DNA of 44,620 nucleotides from Streptomyces africanus (GTDB lineage Bacteria; Actinomycetota; Actinomycetes; Streptomycetales; Streptomycetaceae). The stretch is taken from assembly GCF_002150735.1 (NCBI RefSeq), contig NZ_MUKA01000107.1, positions 721 to 45,340 of the forward strand. The letters run 5' to 3'. Shown here piece by piece: positions 26,008 to 33,447 of this stretch (positions within the stretch are counted from its first letter, which is position 1; the number at the start of each line of letters is the position of its first letter). The notes under the pieces are model-generated. The model searched no databases. It saw only the letters and a program-made list of their open reading frames with translations, and was not told the DNA's origin. Made by a program: the position numbers and the translations under genes.

Positions 26008-27009
26008 ATGCTGGAAGACCTGACGACCGCAGCGTTCTCGCCCCCTGCGTGGCCGGCCGCGTATCCCAAGGGATACGCGGTCGTTGACGTGGAGACCACG
26101 GGCCTCGCCCGGGACGACCGCATCATCTCGGCGGCCGTCTACCGGCTGGACGCGCGCGGCGAGGTCGAGGACCACTGGTACACGACGGTCAACCCGGAGC
26201 GCGACCCCGGCCCCGTGTGGATCCACGGACTGACGAGTGAGGCACTCGAGGGCGCGCCCCTCTTCCAGGACATCGCCGAGGAGTTGACGGCCCGGCTCGA
26301 GGGGCGGGTGCTCGTCGCGCACAACGCCGTCTTCGACTGGCAGATGATCGCCCGGGAGTACGCGCGTGCGCAGTGCGAGGCGCCTGTGCGGCAGCGGCTG
26401 TGCACCATCGCGCTCTCCAAGGAGCTGGGGCTTCCGCTGCCCAACCACAAGCTGGAGTCGCTCGCCGCGCACTTCGGCGTCGTCCAGCGGCGGGCGCACC
26501 ACGCGCTGGACGACGCGCGCGTGCTGGCGGAGGCGTTCCGCCCCAGTCTCAGGGCCGCGGCGGCGAGCGGCGTACGGCTGCCGCTGCACGAGTGCCGGCC
26601 GCTGACGGAGTGGTCGGACCGTCCGGCCACGCCCCGGATCGGGCAGCAGGGGGGCTCTCGGGGGTACGGCGGCTACCGCCAGACCAGTTGGCGCCCCTCC
26701 CGGAAGCGCCCCGCCTGCCCTTACCCCAACCCCGGGCGCTACGAGACGGGCGGGCGGCTCAAGCAGGGCATGCGGGTCGCGTTCTCCGGCGACACCTCGA
26801 CCGAGCGCGAGCTGCTGGAGGACCGGGCGACCGAGGCCGGGCTGCACGTGGCCACCAGCCTGTCCCGGCTGACCAGCCTGCTCGTCACGAACGACCCGGA
26901 CTCGGGCACGTCCAAGGTGGTCAAGGCCCGGCAGTTCGGCACCCCGATCGTGGACGAGGCGGCCTTCGGGCAACTTCTCGCGGATGTGGAGCCGGCGTCG
27001 GAGGGATGA
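26008..27009 (+). CDS. DnaQ-like 3'-5' exonuclease with C-terminal BRCT domain
   Basis: 333 residues. DEDDh exonuclease motifs: D27-V-E29 (VVDVETTG), D110 (AHNAVFDWQM), H164 and D169 (HHALDDARV). After a Gly/Arg/Tyr-rich linker (about 210-245) a BRCT-like domain occupies 250-328 (GMRVAFSGDTSTERELLEDRATEAG). Proteins of this plan resemble the epsilon proofreading subunit and exonucleases in repair; the BRCT suggests recruitment to repair complexes. The start has no ribosome binding site but a TATCCT box 8 nt ahead. The stop lies inside a tandem repeat. Confidence 0.92.
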   Translation: MLEDLTTAAFSPPAWPAAYPKGYAVVDVETTGLARDDRIISAAVYRLDARGEVEDHWYTTVNPERDPGPVWIHGLTSEALEGAPLFQDIAEELTARLEGRVLVAHNAVFDWQMIAREYARAQCEAPVRQRLCTIALSKELGLPLPNHKLESLAAHFGVVQRRAHHALDDARVLAEAFRPSLRAAAASGVRLPLHECRPLTEWSDRPATPRIGQQGGSRGYGGYRQTSWRPSRKRPACPYPNPGRYETGGRLKQGMRVAFSGDTSTERELLEDRATEAGLHVATSLSRLTSLLVTNDPDSGTSKVVKARQFGTPIVDEAAFGQLLADVEPASEG

Positions 27010-27064
27010 CCGTACGGAGGGATGACCGTACGGAGGGGTGACCGTACGGATGGGTGATTGACGG
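27001..27064. repeat. tandem 16-bp repeats over the exonuclease stop codon
   Basis: GAGGGATGACCGTACG occurs at 27001-27016 and 27017-27032, with one change at 27033-27048, and decayed at 27049-27064. The first copy contains the gene's TGA. This is the same arrangement as the fabI 3' repeats, and both units contain CGTACGG. Confidence 0.85.
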
Positions 27065-27120
27065 GCGACTCGCCCGGTGGCCGCTCGCCCCGGCCGAGGC
27101 GACGGCTCACCCTGTGGCGC

Positions 27121-27354
27121 ATGGCGACCTGTGAGGTATGTGGCAATCAGTACGGAATGACCTTCGAGGTGCACGCGCAGGGGGCGGTGCACGTCTTCGA
27201 CTGCTTCGCCTGCGCGATCCACCGTATGGCCCCCATCTGCGAGCACTGCCGGGTACAGATCATCGGCCAGGGCGTCGAGGTCGAGGGCCACTGGTTCTGC
27301 GGAGCCCACTGCGCCCGCGCGGAGGGAAAGGTGGGAATTGTCGACAAGGTCTGA
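27121..27354 (+). CDS. small multi-cysteine zinc-finger protein, unknown
   Basis: 77 residues with C4-x2-C7, C28-x2-C31-x2-H34, C40-x2-C43 and C60-x2-H63-C64: four ligand pairs, enough for two zinc sites. The arrangement recalls small DUF/zinc-ribbon proteins common in Streptomyces; partners are unknown. ATG 27121 is preferred because the family-like sequence begins there (MATCEVCGNQYG). A strong hairpin 20 bp behind may terminate it. Confidence 0.8.
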   Translation: MATCEVCGNQYGMTFEVHAQGAVHVFDCFACAIHRMAPICEHCRVQIIGQGVEVEGHWFCGAHCARAEGKVGIVDKV

Positions 27355-27373
27355 ACCCGTACCCCGCTGAGAG

Positions 27374-27406
27374 CACCCCACGACCGAGTTGTACGGTCGT
27401 GGGGTG
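27374..27406 (+). terminator. 13-bp hairpin reaching into the SURF1 start codon
   Basis: CACCCCACGACCG and CGGTCGTGGGGTG pair perfectly around a 7-nt loop. The last three bases of the right arm (27404-27406) are the GTG start of the SURF1 frame. It can serve as terminator for the zinc-finger gene; if the SURF1 start is really GTG 27404 it would also bury that start. There is no T-tract. Confidence 0.7.
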
Positions 27407-28201
27407 TACCGCTTCCTGATGTCCCGGCAGTGGGTGATCCTGACGCTGATCGCCCTGCTTCTCATCCCCACGATGATCAGGCTGGGCATCTGGCAGATGC
27501 ATCGCTACGAGGAGCGCACCGCCCGGAACCAGCTGGTCACCGACGCCCTGGCGGCCGACCCGGTGCCCGTGGAGAAGCTCACCGCGCCCGGGCACACCGT
27601 CACCAGCAGCGAGCGGTACCGGACCGTGACCGCGAAGGGCCGCTTCGACACCGAGGACGAGGTCGTCGTCCGCCGCCGCACCAACTCCGACGACGAGGTC
27701 GGCTACCACGTCCTGACCCCGTTCGTCCTCGACGACGGCAAGGTTCTGCTGGTCAACCGTGGCTGGATCCCCTCGAACGGCCCGAGCCAGACCACGTTCC
27801 CGAAGGTCCCCGCACCGCCGGGCGGTGAGGTGACCGTCAAGGGGCGCCTGATGCCCAGTGAGACGACCGCGGCGAGCGGGATCAAGAACCTCAAGGGCCT
27901 GCCGGACCGGCAGATCATGCTGATCAACAGCGAACAGGAGGCCCGGCGCCTGGACGCGCAGGTGCTCGGCGGCTACATCACGCAGACGGCACCCGAGCCC
28001 AAGGGCGACCTCCCCGAACTGCTGGGCAAGCCCGGCAAGGAGGACGCCGCCCTGAACTACGCGTACGCCATCCAGTGGTGGCTGTTCTCCGCCGCCGTCC
28101 CGGTCGGCTGGGTGGTCCTGGCCCGCCGCGAGGCCCGCGACCGGGCACAGGCGGCGGCCGGGGAAGCCGACGCGAGCGAGGCGGAGCCGGCGGCGGTGTG
28201 A
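27404..28201 (+). CDS. SURF1 family cytochrome c oxidase assembly protein
   Basis: 265 residues if GTG 27404 is used, 260 from ATG 27419. Two transmembrane helices bracket an extracytoplasmic domain: the N-terminal one is WVILTLIALLLIPTMIRLGIWQMHRY (the LGxWQxxR motif of SURF1), the C-terminal one YAIQWWLFSAAVPVGWVVL. LVNRGWIPS and the GxxxPSE-like region in between are typical. It helps insert heme a or assemble the aa3 oxidase. There are no cytochrome oxidase genes in this window. The start is uncertain because of the hairpin. Confidence 0.9.
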   Translation: MYRFLMSRQWVILTLIALLLIPTMIRLGIWQMHRYEERTARNQLVTDALAADPVPVEKLTAPGHTVTSSERYRTVTAKGRFDTEDEVVVRRRTNSDDEVGYHVLTPFVLDDGKVLLVNRGWIPSNGPSQTTFPKVPAPPGGEVTVKGRLMPSETTAASGIKNLKGLPDRQIMLINSEQEARRLDAQVLGGYITQTAPEPKGDLPELLGKPGKEDAALNYAYAIQWWLFSAAVPVGWVVLARREARDRAQAAAGEADASEAEPAAV

Positions 28202-28245
28202 CCCCCGCCGGCCTCCCCGGCCTCCCCGGTTCTCCCCCGGCCGCG

Positions 28246-28353
28246 TCAGCAGCAGCGCCCCTGCCGGCACTCCTCCCGGTGCGACCGGTTCAGGACCTCG
28301 GCCAGTTCCCGCACGTACCAGCGCACCGCCCGCGCCCAGCGCACCGCCCTCAC
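28246..28353 (-). CDS. very short YbdD/YjiX (DUF466)-like protein, probably internally deleted
   Basis: 35 residues only. GTG 28353 overlaps the cstA stop as GTGA. The start VRWYVREL and the end HREECRQGRCC match the two ends of YbdD/YjiX proteins (usually about 60-70 residues, end in RCC), but the middle part, including the Tyr-rich segment and the HP-x-P region, is missing. YbdD/YjiX is the small partner encoded right behind CstA/BtsT transporters. The frame is intact, so it may still be made. Confidence 0.65.
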   Translation of the reverse strand: MRAVRWARAVRWYVRELAEVLNRSHREECRQGRCC

Positions 28354-30530
28354 GTACGGGCTCCCGCCAGCGGCTCGTCCGGCACGTCGAGGCGGGACTC
28401 GACGTACGGCGCCTCGGTGACCGGAGTCGAGCCCGGGGCCCGTATCGCCCGCACGCAGACCACCGCGGCGTTGCCGATCACCACGGCGACCAGCAGCAGG
28501 AACAGGGCGATCAGCACACCGTCGATCGTGGAGTTGGTGACGACGGTGTGCATGTCGCCGAGGTTCTTGGCGGGCGGCAGGACCTGACCGGCGTCGAGGG
28601 CGTCGGCGTACCGCGCCCGCTGGGCGAAGAAGCCGATCTTCGGGTCGGCGGAGAAGATCTTCTGCCACCCCGCGGTGAAGGTGATCGCGACGACCCAGGC
28701 GAGCGGGACGCCCGTGACCCACGCCCAGCGCAGCCGGCCGGACTTGATCAGGATCGTGGTGCAGACGGCGAGGGCGATCGCGGCGAGGAGCTGGTTCGCG
28801 ATGCCGAAGAGCGGGAAGAGCTGGTTGATCCCGCCGAGCGGGTCGGTGGCGCCGGTGTAGAGGAAGTAGCCCCAGGCCGCCACGACCAGGGCACTGCACA
28901 GCCAGATGCCCGGCTTCCAGTTGACCCGGCCGGCCGGCTTCCACACGTTGCCGAGCATGTCCTGGAGCATGAAGCGGCCGACCCGGGTGCCCGCGTCCAC
29001 CGTCGTCAGGATGAACAGCGCCTCGAACATGATGGCGAAGTGGTACCAGAAGGCCTTCATCCCGGCGCCGCCGAAGACCCCGGAGAAGATCTCCGACATA
29101 CCGACGGCCAGGGTCGGGGCACCTCCGGAGCGGGCGATCAGCGTCTGCTCCTCCACGGCCTTGGCGGCCTGGGTGAGCTGGTCGGGGGTGACGGTGAAGC
29201 CGAGGCCGGCGACGGCGTGGGAGGCCGACTCGGCCGTTGTGCCGAGGAGGGCCGCCGGGGCGTTCATGGCGTAGTAGAGGCCCGGTTCCAGGGTCGCTGC
29301 GGCGATCAGCGCCATGATCGCGACGAACGACTCCATCAGCATGGCGCCGTAGCCGATCATCCGGACCTGGGACTCCTTCCGGATCAGCTTGGGGGTGGTC
29401 CCGGAGGAGACCAGCGCGTGGAAGCCGGACAGCGCGCCGCAGGCGATGGTGATGAAGAGGAACGGGAACAGCGCCCCGGCGAAGACGGGCCCGGCACCCG
29501 ACGAGGCGAAGTCGCTCACCGCGTCCGTGCGCAGGACCGGCGCCGCGACGACCACGCCGACCGCGAGCAGGGCGATGGTGCCGATCTTCATGAAGGTGGA
29601 GAGGTAGTCGCGCGGCGCGAGCAGCATCCACACCGGCAGGACGGAGGCGACGAAGCCGTAGCCGACGAGGCAGAAGACCAGGGTCGTGGGACTGAGCGTG
29701 AAGGCGGAGGCCAGTGAGGACTCCTGGATCCAGCTGCCGCCGACGATGGCGAGCAGCAGCAGGGCCACGCCGATCAGACTGGTCTCGACGACCCGGCCCG
29801 GGCGGATGACGTGCAGCCAGAAGCCCATGAACAGGGCGATGGGGATGGTCATCGCGACGGAGAAGGTGCCCCAGGGGCTGTGGGCGAGGGCATTGACGAC
29901 GACCAGCGCCAGGACCCCCAACAGGATGATCATGATGGCGAACACGGCGATCAGGGCGGCGGCCCCGCCGGCCCGGCCGATCTCGTCGCGGGCCATCTGC
30001 CCGAGCGACGTGCCGTCCCGTCGCATCGACAGGAACAGCACGACCATGTCCTGCACCGCGCCCGCGAAGATCACCCCCGCGACGATCCACAGGGTCCCCG
30101 GCAGATAGCCCATCTGGGCCGCGAGCACCGGCCCGACCAGGGGTCCGGCGCCGGCGATGGCGGCGAAGTGGTGCCCGAGCAGGACCCGGCGGTCGGTGGG
30201 GTGGTAGTCGACGCCGTCCTCGAGGCGTTCGGCGGGGGTGGCCCGGCGGTCGTCCGGCTCCAGGACCCGGCGGGCGATGAACCGGGAGTAGAAGCGGTAG
30301 GCGATGGCGTACGACCCGAGCGCGGCGATCACCAGCCAGACCGCGGAGATCCGCTCGCCGCGGGCCAGGGCGAGGACGCCCCAGGCGACCGCGCCGAGCA
30401 GGGAGACGGCGGCCCAGAGCAGAATCTGCCGTGTTCTGGACTTTTCCGGCACTTCTGGTCCGGATTCCGGCACGTCTGGTCCGGATCGGGGCCCTTCTGG
30501 TCCGGATTCGGGCAGGGTTGATGCGGGCAT
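28350..30530 (-). CDS. cstA: CstA family carbon starvation/pyruvate-type transporter
   Basis: 726-residue membrane transporter with about 16-18 hydrophobic segments. Diagnostic CstA stretches: YRFYSRFIARRVL, LGHHFAAIAGAGPLVGPV, LPGTLWIVAGVIFAGAVQDM, SGFHALVSSGTTPKLI. E. coli relatives (CstA, BtsT) import peptides and pyruvate. The N-terminal cytoplasmic tail contains three copies of a 7-residue unit (S-G-P-E/D-x-P-E/R). It lies between a DUF3311 gene (45 bp upstream) and the ybdD-like gene (overlap). The shared divergent control region suggests co-regulation with the SSS symporter. Confidence 0.95.
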   Translation of the reverse strand: MPASTLPESGPEGPRSGPDVPESGPEVPEKSRTRQILLWAAVSLLGAVAWGVLALARGERISAVWLVIAALGSYAIAYRFYSRFIARRVLEPDDRRATPAERLEDGVDYHPTDRRVLLGHHFAAIAGAGPLVGPVLAAQMGYLPGTLWIVAGVIFAGAVQDMVVLFLSMRRDGTSLGQMARDEIGRAGGAAALIAVFAIMIILLGVLALVVVNALAHSPWGTFSVAMTIPIALFMGFWLHVIRPGRVVETSLIGVALLLLAIVGGSWIQESSLASAFTLSPTTLVFCLVGYGFVASVLPVWMLLAPRDYLSTFMKIGTIALLAVGVVVAAPVLRTDAVSDFASSGAGPVFAGALFPFLFITIACGALSGFHALVSSGTTPKLIRKESQVRMIGYGAMLMESFVAIMALIAAATLEPGLYYAMNAPAALLGTTAESASHAVAGLGFTVTPDQLTQAAKAVEEQTLIARSGGAPTLAVGMSEIFSGVFGGAGMKAFWYHFAIMFEALFILTTVDAGTRVGRFMLQDMLGNVWKPAGRVNWKPGIWLCSALVVAAWGYFLYTGATDPLGGINQLFPLFGIANQLLAAIALAVCTTILIKSGRLRWAWVTGVPLAWVVAITFTAGWQKIFSADPKIGFFAQRARYADALDAGQVLPPAKNLGDMHTVVTNSTIDGVLIALFLLLVAVVIGNAAVVCVRAIRAPGSTPVTEAPYVESRLDVPDEPLAGART
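30444..30514. repeat. three 21-bp in-frame repeats in the cstA N-terminal tail
   Basis: TCTGGTCCGGA occurs at 30454, 30475 and 30496, exactly 21 bp apart. On the coding strand the units give ESGPEGP, RSGPDVP, ESGPEVP in a disordered cytoplasmic tail before the first membrane segment. Confidence 0.85.
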
Positions 30531-30575
30531 GGCGGCTCCTCACCTCGACGGGTGTGCACAACGGGGGGTCGCGGA

Positions 30576-30788
30576 TCAGCGGTGTCGGTCCGTCAGCGCG
30601 TACGCGGCGAGCAGGCACAGGCCGCAGCCCGGTACCCACGCGAGCTGGTACCAGTAGAAGAACGGCGTCCCCGCGAGCCGCGGACCGGCACCGGCGTACA
30701 GCGGGACCCACAGCAACCCGGCCGCGGGTGCGAGCAGCAGCAGGGCGACGGCGACGCCCCGTAGCCGGGGGTGCCCGGTGCGTGCCAT
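30576..30788 (-). CDS. DUF3311 small membrane protein
   Basis: 70 residues, two hydrophobic helices (VAVALLLLAPAAGLLWVPLYAG, FFYWYQLAWVPGCGLCLLAAYAL) with the PFFYWYQLAWV motif typical of DUF3311. Such proteins usually precede an SSS symporter on the same strand as its small partner. Here it points away from the SSS gene and is followed 45 bp later by cstA. ATG 30788 has AGGAG 8 nt upstream. It is probably a helper of one or both transporters (inference). Confidence 0.88.
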   Translation of the reverse strand: MARTGHPRLRGVAVALLLLAPAAGLLWVPLYAGAGPRLAGTPFFYWYQLAWVPGCGLCLLAAYALTDRHR

Positions 30789-30823
30789 GACCTGTGCTCC
30801 TCTCCCGCTCGCTGTCGGTCTGT

Positions 30824-30920
30824 GCAAGAGTTGCGCGCTCGCCGGGAGTGGTGGACACGGCGTTCGAGAAATATTTCCCGCCGGTTTCCTGTCCTCCGGA
30901 CGGGCCGTCCGCGCAACTCT
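30824..30920. promoter_or_regulatory. symmetric operator region between two transporter operons
   Basis: In the 168-bp gap, AGAGTTGCGCG (30827-30837) and its exact reverse complement (30910-30920) flank a central palindrome GAAATATTTC (30868-30877); the centres coincide within 1 bp. The left site is also part of GCAA-GAG-TTGC (30824-30834). A further perfect palindrome CGGACGG-G-CCGTCCG lies at 30897-30911. The AT-rich core stands out in this GC-rich DNA. The layout fits one regulator acting on both divergent promoters (inference). Confidence 0.6.
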
Positions 30921-30956
30921 CGCCCGAGGACACAGGCACACCAAGGACGGTGACCC

Positions 30957-32504
30957 ATGGCTGACGGCGCCATGACCGCGACGTTCCTCGCCGTGATCGG
31001 CGGGGCGTCGCTGCTCGCCGTCACCGCGCGGCGGCTGCGCCCGGTCGACCGGCTGCCCTCCCTGGAGGGCTGGGCCCTGGCCGACCGCTCCCTCGGCCCC
31101 GGCTGGACCTGGCTGCTGCTGGGCGGCACGATCTTCACCGCCTACACCTTCACCGCCGTACCCGGACTGGCCTACGGCAACGGCGCGCCCGCCTTCTTCG
31201 CCGTGCCCTACACGGTGATCGTCTGCCCGCTCGCCTTCGTACTGCTGAGCCGGCTGTGGAGCGTGGCCCGGCGGCACGGCTACATCACCGCCGCCGACTT
31301 CGTGCGCGGCCGGTACGGGTCGTCGCCGCTGGCCCTGGTGGTGGCGCTGACCGGGATCCTCGCCACGATGCCCTACCTGGCGCTGCAACTGCTGGGCATC
31401 AGGGCGGTCCTGACGGCCGGGGGCGTGTACCCGCGGGGCGCCGCCGGGGACCTGGTGCTGGTCGCGCTGTTCGCGGGGCTCGCGGTGGCCACGTACCGGC
31501 ACGGGCTGCGGGCTCCCACGGTGATCTCCGCGCTGAAGGCGGTGGCGGTGTTCGTCTCGCTCACCGCGGTGACCTGGCTGGTCCTCGCCCGGCTGGGCGG
31601 CCCGGGCCCGGTCTTCGACGGCGCGGCGCGGCGGCTGGGCGGCCCGGCGCTGCTCCTGTCCCCCGCGCAGCAGCCGGCCTACGCCACGCTCGCACTCGGC
31701 TCCGCCCTCGCCCTGCTGATGTACCCGCACGTGCTCACCGCCGGTTTCGCCGCCGACGGGCCCCGCACCCTGCGCAAGGTCTCGGTGGCGCTGCCCGCCT
31801 GGACCGGGCTGCTCGCGCTGTTCGGATTCCTCGGCATCGCCGCCCTCGCGGCAGGGGTGCGGGCGCCGCGCGGCGGTGCCGAGGCGGCCGTGCCGATGCT
31901 GGTGGACCGGCTGATGCCGGCGCCGCTGGCCGGCCTGGTGTTCGCCGCGATCACCGTCGGGGCGCTCGTCCCGGCGGCGGTGATGTCGATCGCCGCGGCC
32001 ACGAGTTTCGTCCGGAACGTGTACGTCGAGTACGTCCATCCGACGGCCACGCCGAAGCGGCAGGTGCGGATCGCCAAGGCGGTGTCGCTCACCGCGAAGG
32101 TGGGGGCCGTGGCGTTCGTGTTCGGACTGCGCGACCAGGACGCCGTCAACCTCCAGCTGCTCGGCGGCGTGTGGATCCTGCAGATCTTCCCGGCCGTCGC
32201 CGTCGGGCTGTTCACCGGGTGGCCGCACCCGCGGGCACTGCTCGCCGGGTGGGCCGTGGGCATGGCGTCGGGGACGTACCTGGTGGTGCGCGAGGGGTTC
32301 TCCTCGACCGTGCCGCTCGGCACCGGTGCCCGGCCGCTGGAGGTCTACGCCGGGCTCGCCGCCCTGCTGCTCAATCTGGCCGTCGTGGTCACCGGCACCG
32401 CGGTGCTGACCCGCCTCGGTGTCCCGCGCGGCGCCGATACGACCGGCCTGCCGTCCCGACTGACCGTCCGGCGACGCCCGGAGACGGGAGCGAACACCCC
32501 GTGA
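30957..32504 (+). CDS. SSS family monocarboxylate-type symporter
   Basis: 515 residues, about 13 hydrophobic segments. GWALADRSLGPGWTWLLLGGTIFTAYTFTAVPGLAYGNG and AATSFVRNVYVEYV are typical of the MctB-like branch of sodium:solute symporters (pyruvate, lactate, acetate and similar substrates). ATG 30957 has AAGGA about 10 nt upstream. The stop overlaps the sigma factor start as GTGA, joining transporter, sigma factor and membrane protein in one operon. The exact substrate is unknown. Confidence 0.92.
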   Translation: MADGAMTATFLAVIGGASLLAVTARRLRPVDRLPSLEGWALADRSLGPGWTWLLLGGTIFTAYTFTAVPGLAYGNGAPAFFAVPYTVIVCPLAFVLLSRLWSVARRHGYITAADFVRGRYGSSPLALVVALTGILATMPYLALQLLGIRAVLTAGGVYPRGAAGDLVLVALFAGLAVATYRHGLRAPTVISALKAVAVFVSLTAVTWLVLARLGGPGPVFDGAARRLGGPALLLSPAQQPAYATLALGSALALLMYPHVLTAGFAADGPRTLRKVSVALPAWTGLLALFGFLGIAALAAGVRAPRGGAEAAVPMLVDRLMPAPLAGLVFAAITVGALVPAAVMSIAAATSFVRNVYVEYVHPTATPKRQVRIAKAVSLTAKVGAVAFVFGLRDQDAVNLQLLGGVWILQIFPAVAVGLFTGWPHPRALLAGWAVGMASGTYLVVREGFSSTVPLGTGARPLEVYAGLAALLLNLAVVVTGTAVLTRLGVPRGADTTGLPSRLTVRRRPETGANTP

Positions 32505-33085
32505 GACGCAGACAGAACCCCACGCTGCCACCCATGCCGGCACCGGAACCGGAACCGGCCGAGCCTCTCGCTCCCCCGGCCGGCGACTGTGCCGACCTGG
32601 AGCGCGAGGCCGGCGTCGCCCGCCTCTTCGAGCTGCACTACTCCTCGATGCTGCGCCTCGCCGTCCTGCTCGGCGCCGACGACCCCGAGAACGTGGTGGC
32701 CGAGGCGTACTACCAGATCTACCGCAAGTGGCGGCGGCTGCGGGACGCGGCCGCGGCGGAGGCGTATCTGCGCTCCACCGTCTGCAATCTGACGCGGATG
32801 CGGATCCGGCACCTTCAAGTCGCCCGCAGGCACGAGGAGCACCCGCCGGACGACACGGTCGCCTCCGCCGAGCACGCCGCGCTGCTGCGGGACGACCAGC
32901 GCGTGCTGGTCGACGCGCTCCAGCAGCTGCCGCCCCGGCAGCGCGAGGCGCTGGTGCTGCGGCACTGGCTCGGTCTCAAGGAGAGCGAGATAGCCGCCGC
33001 GATGGGCATATCCGGCGGTTCGGTCAAGACGCACACGGCACGCGGCATCGCCGCCCTGACCCAGGCGATGGAGGCCCGGCGATGA
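32501..33085 (+). CDS. ECF RNA polymerase sigma factor, SigE family
   Basis: 194 residues. A Pro/Glu-rich N-terminal tail of about 35 residues is followed by region 2 (ARLFELHYSSMLRLAVLLGADDPENVVAEAYYQIYRKW) and region 4 (LQQLPPRQREALVLRHWLGLKESEIAAAMGISGGSVKTHTARG). This is the short SigE-type ECF group common in Streptomyces (not the E. coli RpoE type). GTG 32501 overlaps the symporter stop, and its own stop overlaps the next ATG. Coupling of an ECF sigma factor to a transporter and a one-pass membrane protein suggests signalling linked to substrate or envelope (inference). Confidence 0.9.
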   Translation: MRRRQNPTLPPMPAPEPEPAEPLAPPAGDCADLEREAGVARLFELHYSSMLRLAVLLGADDPENVVAEAYYQIYRKWRRLRDAAAAEAYLRSTVCNLTRMRIRHLQVARRHEEHPPDDTVASAEHAALLRDDQRVLVDALQQLPPRQREALVLRHWLGLKESEIAAAMGISGGSVKTHTARGIAALTQAMEARR

Positions 33086-33414
33086 CGCATCGAGACGCGA
33101 CTCCGTCGCATGGCACCAGCCCCGACCGGGCCGCTCACGGCCGCACCGAGGAGGAGCTCCGCGAGGCGCTCCGGGCGCTGGCGGGCGGGGTGCTTCCCGA
33201 CCCCGACGCGTACCGCACGGCACGCGGTGAGTGGCTGCGGCGCGAGCGCCGGCGGCGGCTCGTGCTCGCCGTGCTGATCGCCGTCGTCTTCACGCTGGCC
33301 ACCCTGATCGGCCTGTGGGTGCTCAACCAGGCCCCGTCGGACCCGGGGGTGATCTTCTCGGGCACGCGCGCCCCCGTCGCCGACGGCCCGTCACTCCCCC
33401 GGCCCTCGCCCTGA
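33082..33414 (+). CDS. single-pass membrane protein, possible anti-sigma factor
   Basis: 110 residues. A soluble N-terminal part with an acidic/basic helix (TEEELREALRALAGGVLPDPDAYRTARGEWLRRERRRR) is followed by one membrane helix at about 60-81 and a short exterior tail. ATG 33082 overlaps the sigma factor stop as ATGA. Size, topology and coupling to the sigma gene fit an anti-sigma factor, but there is no zinc (HxxxCxxC) motif, so the role is inferred from context only. Confidence 0.75.
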   Translation: MTHRDATPSHGTSPDRAAHGRTEEELREALRALAGGVLPDPDAYRTARGEWLRRERRRRLVLAVLIAVVFTLATLIGLWVLNQAPSDPGVIFSGTRAPVADGPSLPRPSP

Positions 33415-33447
33415 TTGCCGTGCCGACTTGCCGGGAACCCGCACTGC

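Noticed and set aside
28246..30939. 897-residue minus-strand open frame over cstA
   Set aside because: Out-of-frame shadow of cstA; composition is Arg/Gly/Pro-rich as expected from GC-rich off-frame reading, with no domain. Only its last 35 codons coincide with the real ybdD-like gene.
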